From contig NZ_RCHV01000002.1 in NCBI RefSeq assembly GCF_003665095.1, positions 877,501 through 941,500 on the forward strand: DNA of 64,000 bases, in the 5' to 3' direction. The notes under the pieces were generated by a model, which was not told where the DNA came from, ran no database searches, and saw only the letters and a program-made list of their open reading frames with translations. The translations under genes and the position numbers were made by a program. Below, piece by piece: positions 60,680 to 64,000 of the stretch. How positions within the stretch are numbered: the stretch's first letter is position 1; each line of letters starts with the position of its first letter. Origin of the DNA: Streptomyces sp. Z26. Its GTDB lineage: Bacteria > Actinomycetota > Actinomycetes > Streptomycetales > Streptomycetaceae.

Positions 60680-61278
60680 TGCCGAAGGGACAGCCGGAGA
60701 CCGTACCGGAGGACGGGCTCACCACCCGGCAGCGCCGGAACCGGCCGCTGCTGGCGGTGCACACGGGCACGGGCAAGGGCAAGTCGACGGCGGCCTTCGG
60801 GCTGGCGCTGCGCGCCTGGAACCAGGGGTGGCCGATCGGGGTGTTCCAGTTCGTGAAGTCGGCGCGCTGGAAGGTCGGTGAGGAACGCGCGCTGCGCGTC
60901 CTGGGCGCCTCCGGCGAGGGCGGCACCGTCGACTGGCACAAGATGGGCGAGGGCTGGTCCTGGATCCAGCGCGACGCCGAGCTGGGCAACGAGGAGGCGG
61001 CGCGCGAGGGTTGGGCGCAGATCAGGCGGGACCTGGCGGCGGAGACGTACCGGCTGTACGTGCTCGACGAGTTCGCGTACGCCCTGCACTGGGGCTGGCT
61101 CGACACGGCCGAGGTGGTCTCCGTGCTGCGGGACCGGCCGGGCACCCAGCACGTCGTCGTCACCGGGCGCAACGCGCCGCCCGAACTGCTCGACGCCGCC
61201 GACCTGGTGACGGAGATGACGAAGGTGAAGCACCCGATGGACGCGGGCCAGAAGGGCCAGCGGGGCATCGAGTGGTGA
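60679..61278 (+). CDS. cobO: Cob(I)yrinic acid a,c-diamide adenosyltransferase CobO
   Basis: A 199-aa ATP:corrinoid adenosyltransferase. The unusual P-loop is HTGTGKGKSTAAFG (about residues 28-41), followed by IGVFQFVKSARWKVGEERAL, the CobO signature, and YRLYVLDEFAYALHWGWL with VVTGRNAPPELLDAADLVTEM. It adds the adenosyl group to the cobalt. ATG 60679 overlaps the previous stop by one base (TGATG). All expected residues are present; length is standard. Confidence 0.95.
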   Translation: MPKGQPETVPEDGLTTRQRRNRPLLAVHTGTGKGKSTAAFGLALRAWNQGWPIGVFQFVKSARWKVGEERALRVLGASGEGGTVDWHKMGEGWSWIQRDAELGNEEAAREGWAQIRRDLAAETYRLYVLDEFAYALHWGWLDTAEVVSVLRDRPGTQHVVVTGRNAPPELLDAADLVTEMTKVKHPMDAGQKGQRGIEW

Positions 61279-61321
61279 CCACCGGCGGGAGCGGCGGGCC
61301 GCGCCGGGCGACCGGCGGCGT

Positions 61322-61360
<39 letters not shown>

Positions 61361-61375
61361 GAGTGGGGTACGGCC

Positions 61376-62827
61376 GTGCTGACGGACATACCGCGGCTCG
61401 TCGTCGCGGCGCCCGCGTCGAACAGCGGCAAGACGGCCGTCGCGACGGGCCTGATGGCGGCGTTCGCGGAGCGCGGCACGGCGGTGTCGCCGCACAAGGT
61501 CGGCCCCGACTACATCGACCCCGGCTACCACACGCTCGCCACCGGCCGCCCCGGGCGCAACCTGGACGCGTTCCTGTGCGGCCCGGAACGCGTCGCGCCG
61601 CTGTTCCTGCACGGCGCCGCCGGAGCCGAACTGGCCGTCGTCGAGGGCGTGATGGGCCTCTACGACGGCGCCAGCGGCGAGGGCGAGCTGGCGTCGACCG
61701 CGCACGTGGCGAAGCTGCTGCGGGCGCCCGTGGTGCTCGTCGTGGACGCCTCGGCGCAGTCCCGGTCCGTGGCCGCGCTGGTGCACGGCTTCGCGTCCTG
61801 GGACCCGGAGGTGCGCGTCGCGGGCGTGATCCTCAACAAGCTCGGCTCCGCGCGGCACGAGGAGCTGCTGCGCGCGGCGCTCGACGAGTCCGGTGTGCCG
61901 GTGCTGGGCGCGCTGCGCCGCGAGGCGGCGCTCCGTACGCCGAGCCGCCACCTCGGACTCGTACCGCAGGCCGAACGGGGCGACGAGGCGCGGCAGATGG
62001 TGGCGGCGCTGGCGGCCCGCGTACGGGAGGGCTGCGACCTGGACGCCCTCCTCGCGCTGGCGCGCACCGCGCCGCCGCTGGCGGGCGCGGCCTGGGACCC
62101 GGCGCGGGAGGTGGCGGCGGACGCGGGCGCGACGGACCGGGGCGCGACGCCGGACGGGCCGGGCGCGGGGCGGCGGCCGGTGGTCGCGGTGGCGGGCGGC
62201 GCGGCGTTCACCTTCTCGTACGCCGAGCACGCCGAACTGCTGGGCGCGGCGGGCGCGGACGTCGTCACCTTCGACCCGCTGCGCGACGAACGGCTCCCCG
62301 AGGGCACCGGCGGCCTGGTCGTCGGCGGCGGGTTCCCCGAGGTGCACGCGGCGCAGCTGGCGGAGAACGCGCCGCTGCGCGCCGCCGTCGCCGCCTTCAC
62401 CGGGCCCGTGGCGGCGGAGTGCGCCGGACTGCTGTACCTGGCGCGGGAGTTGGACGGCGCGCCCATGTGCGGCGTGCTGGACGCCACCGGCCGGATGACG
62501 GACCGGCTGACGCTCGGCTACCGCGCCGCCGTCGCCGTGGGCGACAGCGTGCTGGCGGCCGAGGGCACGCGCGTGCACGGGCACGAGTTCCACCGCACGG
62601 TCCTCGAACCGGGCGCGGGGCGCACGCCCGCGTGGGGGCTCGTACGGCCGGAACGGCGCACGGAGGGCTTCGTGCAGGGCGGCGTGCACGCCTCGTACCT
62701 GCACGTGCACTGGGCCTCGGAGCCGGGGATGGCGCGGCGCTTCGCGGCGCGGTGCGCGGGCCCGGCGGAGGCGGCCCGGACGAAGGCGGTCCGCGCGGCG
62801 CGGGGCGCGGCCGGGGGCGCGCGGTGA
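61376..62827 (+). CDS. cobB: Cobyrinate a,c-diamide synthase CobB/CbiA
   Basis: A 483-aa glutamine amidotransferase for the a and c side chains. VAAPASNSGKTAVATGLMAAF is the P-loop domain with HKVGPDYIDPGYHTLATGRP. VAVAGGAAFTFSYAEHAELL starts the glutaminase domain, with GLVVGGGFPEVHAAQL, the nucleophile Cys in AAECAGLLYL, and GFVQGGVHASYLHVHW at the end. GTG 61376 with GGGAGTGGGG upstream. The stop overlaps the next start by 4 bases. Length and order fit the actinobacterial cob operon. Confidence 0.95.
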   Translation: MLTDIPRLVVAAPASNSGKTAVATGLMAAFAERGTAVSPHKVGPDYIDPGYHTLATGRPGRNLDAFLCGPERVAPLFLHGAAGAELAVVEGVMGLYDGASGEGELASTAHVAKLLRAPVVLVVDASAQSRSVAALVHGFASWDPEVRVAGVILNKLGSARHEELLRAALDESGVPVLGALRREAALRTPSRHLGLVPQAERGDEARQMVAALAARVREGCDLDALLALARTAPPLAGAAWDPAREVAADAGATDRGATPDGPGAGRRPVVAVAGGAAFTFSYAEHAELLGAAGADVVTFDPLRDERLPEGTGGLVVGGGFPEVHAAQLAENAPLRAAVAAFTGPVAAECAGLLYLARELDGAPMCGVLDATGRMTDRLTLGYRAAVAVGDSVLAAEGTRVHGHEFHRTVLEPGAGRTPAWGLVRPERRTEGFVQGGVHASYLHVHWASEPGMARRFAARCAGPAEAARTKAVRAARGAAGGAR

Positions 62828-63669
62828 ACGACGCGGCGCCGGGCCCGTGCGGCGCGCTCCCCTGGCCCGCCGAGGGCGCCGTCACGGAGGTGGCGCGGGC
62901 GGTACGGGAGGGGCTGCCGGTACGGCTGCGGGCCGAGGCGGGCTGGCCGGGCGCGGGCACGCTGCCGCCGCACGTGCGCGCGACGGTGCCGCCCGGCACC
63001 GCGCACACGCTCCGGGTCACCGACCGGACCGTGCCGCTGGGCCCGTACGGGGCGGCGCTGCGGCCACCGTCGCTGACGGTGGGGGTCGGCGCGCGGCCCG
63101 GCGTGTCCGCCGCCGAGGTCGTCGAGCTGGTCGAACGGGCCCTCGCCGACGCCGAGTTGTCGTACGCCTCCGTGACCGCCCTGGCCACCGTGGCGGTTCG
63201 GGCGGACGAACCGGGGCTGCTGGGCGCGGCCGCGCGGTTCGGCGTACCGCTGCGGGCGTACCCGGCGGACGTGCTCGCGGCCGTACGGGTGCCGGGCGCC
63301 CCGTCGGCCGCCGCGCGCGCGGCGGTCGGCACGCCGTCCGTCGCGGAGGCGGCGGCGCTGCACGCCGCGCGCGCGGTACCGCCGAAGGCCCCGCCGCCCG
63401 CACCGTACGGGCCCGAACTGCCCGTGCCCAAGCGGCTGTCCGCGCCCCACGGGCGTACGGCCCGTGCCACGGCGGCCGTGGCTCGGCGCCCTCCGGCGGG
63501 ATGGCCGGTGCCGACGGGACGGGGCGTGTGGGGACGCCGGCACCCGGAGCGCGCCGAGACCCCCGCGCCCGCCGCACACCCCGCACGCCCCGCACACCCC
63601 GGAAGCCCGGAGCCGTACGAGGGGCCGCGACGGCGGCCGGACGGGAGCCCCCGTGACACCCCCGCCTGA
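62824..63669 (+). CDS. Cobalamin biosynthesis protein, CobE/CbiG C-terminal-type domain
   Basis: A 281-aa protein. Residues about 78-180 hold the CobE/CbiG C-terminal fold (SLTVGVGARPGVSAAEVVELVERAL, then SVTALATVAVRADEPGLLGAAARFGVPLRAY, and VAEAAALHAA). In CobE the usual motif is TxxxKxDExGL; here the Lys position is Arg. The first 75 residues resemble part of a CbiG N-domain. The last 90 residues are Pro/Arg-rich. It overlaps cobB (GTGA). CobE/CbiG helps in the ring-contraction stage of corrin synthesis; here it has no fused methyltransferase. Confidence 0.8.
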   Translation: MNDAAPGPCGALPWPAEGAVTEVARAVREGLPVRLRAEAGWPGAGTLPPHVRATVPPGTAHTLRVTDRTVPLGPYGAALRPPSLTVGVGARPGVSAAEVVELVERALADAELSYASVTALATVAVRADEPGLLGAAARFGVPLRAYPADVLAAVRVPGAPSAAARAAVGTPSVAEAAALHAARAVPPKAPPPAPYGPELPVPKRLSAPHGRTARATAAVARRPPAGWPVPTGRGVWGRRHPERAETPAPAAHPARPAHPGSPEPYEGPRRRPDGSPRDTPA

Positions 63670-64000
63670 CCACCCGGCGCGCGCCGCCCACGCCCCCGGG
63701 CCACCGGCCGGACCCTCGGCCGACGAGCCCACCGGGCCGGACCTCCTGCGGCACCACGGCGACGCCGAGGTGCGCGGCGCGGGCGCCGACCTGACCGACC
63801 TGGCGGTGAACGTACGCGCGGGCACCCCGCCCGCCTGGCTCACCGCCCGTATCGCCGCGTCGCTCGGCACCCTGGCGGCCTACCCGGACGGGCGCGCCGC
63901 ACGGCGCGCGGTGGCGGCGCGGCACGGGCTGCCCGAGGAGTGCGTGCTGCTGACGGCGGGTGCGGCGGAGGCGTTCGTGCTGCTGGCCCGCGCGCTGCGG
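63653..64000 (+). CDS. cobC: CobC, Rv2231c-type PLP-dependent aminotransferase-like protein, N-terminal part
   Basis: 116 codons before the right edge. LRHHGDAEVRGAGADLTDLAVNVRAG, then WLTARIAASLGTLAAYPD and GRAARRAVAARHGLPEECVLLTAGAAEAFVLLARAL match the N-terminus of L-threonine-O-3-phosphate decarboxylase/histidinol-phosphate aminotransferase-like CobC. It would supply aminopropanol phosphate for CobD. GTG 63653 has GGGAG 5 bases upstream and overlaps the previous gene by 17 bases. The catalytic Lys lies beyond the window. Confidence 0.9.
   Translation, partial: MTPPPDHPARAAHAPGPPAGPSADEPTGPDLLRHHGDAEVRGAGADLTDLAVNVRAGTPPAWLTARIAASLGTLAAYPDGRAARRAVAARHGLPEECVLLTAGAAEAFVLLARALR

Overview
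The window is chromosomal DNA from a Streptomyces-like actinomycete. This rests on very high GC with strong third-position bias, frequent GTG starts, leaderless promoters, two chaplin genes, a Spo0M homologue, a GAF-histidine kinase/NarL pair, an FHA-ABC transporter, and an aerobic-type cobalamin operon next to a PHO-box-controlled phosphate transporter. From memory, the gene order (serB, fabI-fabG, moaA, acetate-type symporter with DUF485, subtilase, PHO-box pit gene, cob operon) resembles the S. coelicolor SCO1800-SCO1860 region. No rRNA, tRNA, insertion sequence, prophage or CRISPR was seen. Layout: 0-7.8 kb holds a partial 3-methyladenine DNA glycosylase, Spo0M, an orphan barstar, a PEBP protein, an HNH nuclease, a TauE/SafE exporter and an ABC ATPase-NfeD-SPFH operon. 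7.9-13.4 kb carries two tandem chaplins, a two-component system and a large FHA-ABC fusion. 13.7-21 kb carries serB, a SixA phosphatase, an MFS exporter with a 38-aa partner facing a GntR regulator across a tiny dyad-bearing gap, a Gfo/Idh/MocA oxidoreductase, and the type II fatty-acid synthesis pair fabG-fabI. 21.5-27 kb is an accessory-looking island: a LAL-type LuxR regulator (frameshifted), a divergent metallo-beta-lactamase-fold hydrolase (in-frame TAG) and a coupled, intact carboxylesterase. 27.4-42.6 kb is housekeeping: SRPBCC protein, methyltransferase, TldD/TldE protease, small membrane proteins, moaA, solute:sodium symporter with DUF485, secreted subtilase, sterol-desaturase-type oxidase, DEDDh exonuclease with a BRCT-like tail, SURF1 and a catalytically degenerate SDR. 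42.7-46 kb is an Asp23/Gls24-AmaP envelope-stress cluster. 46-53 kb has an enoyl-CoA hydratase, a small HTH protein, an ABC-F ATPase, a large uncharacterised protein, an alpha/beta hydrolase and a class II aldolase. 53.3-64 kb has the pit phosphate transporter followed by a cobalamin-riboswitch-controlled operon: leader ORF, cobD, cobQ, fused I/D chelatase subunit, cobO, cobB, a CbiG C-terminal-type protein and cobC, which runs off the window. How genes work together: the cob operon reads from the riboswitch through overlapping start/stop codons and would be repressed by B12. TldD/TldE, FabG/FabI, HK/RR, symporter/DUF485 and SPFH/NfeD are adjacent partners, the first, third and fourth of them overlapping. 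Convergent pairs are separated by long GC-rich hairpins. No wholly new system can be claimed from sequence alone. The best leads are the Asp23-like multi-anchor cluster, the leader ORF between riboswitch and cobD, the apparent absence of cobN from its usual slot, the decaying LuxR/hydrolase island, and several near-perfect palindromes at promoters and ribosome binding sites.
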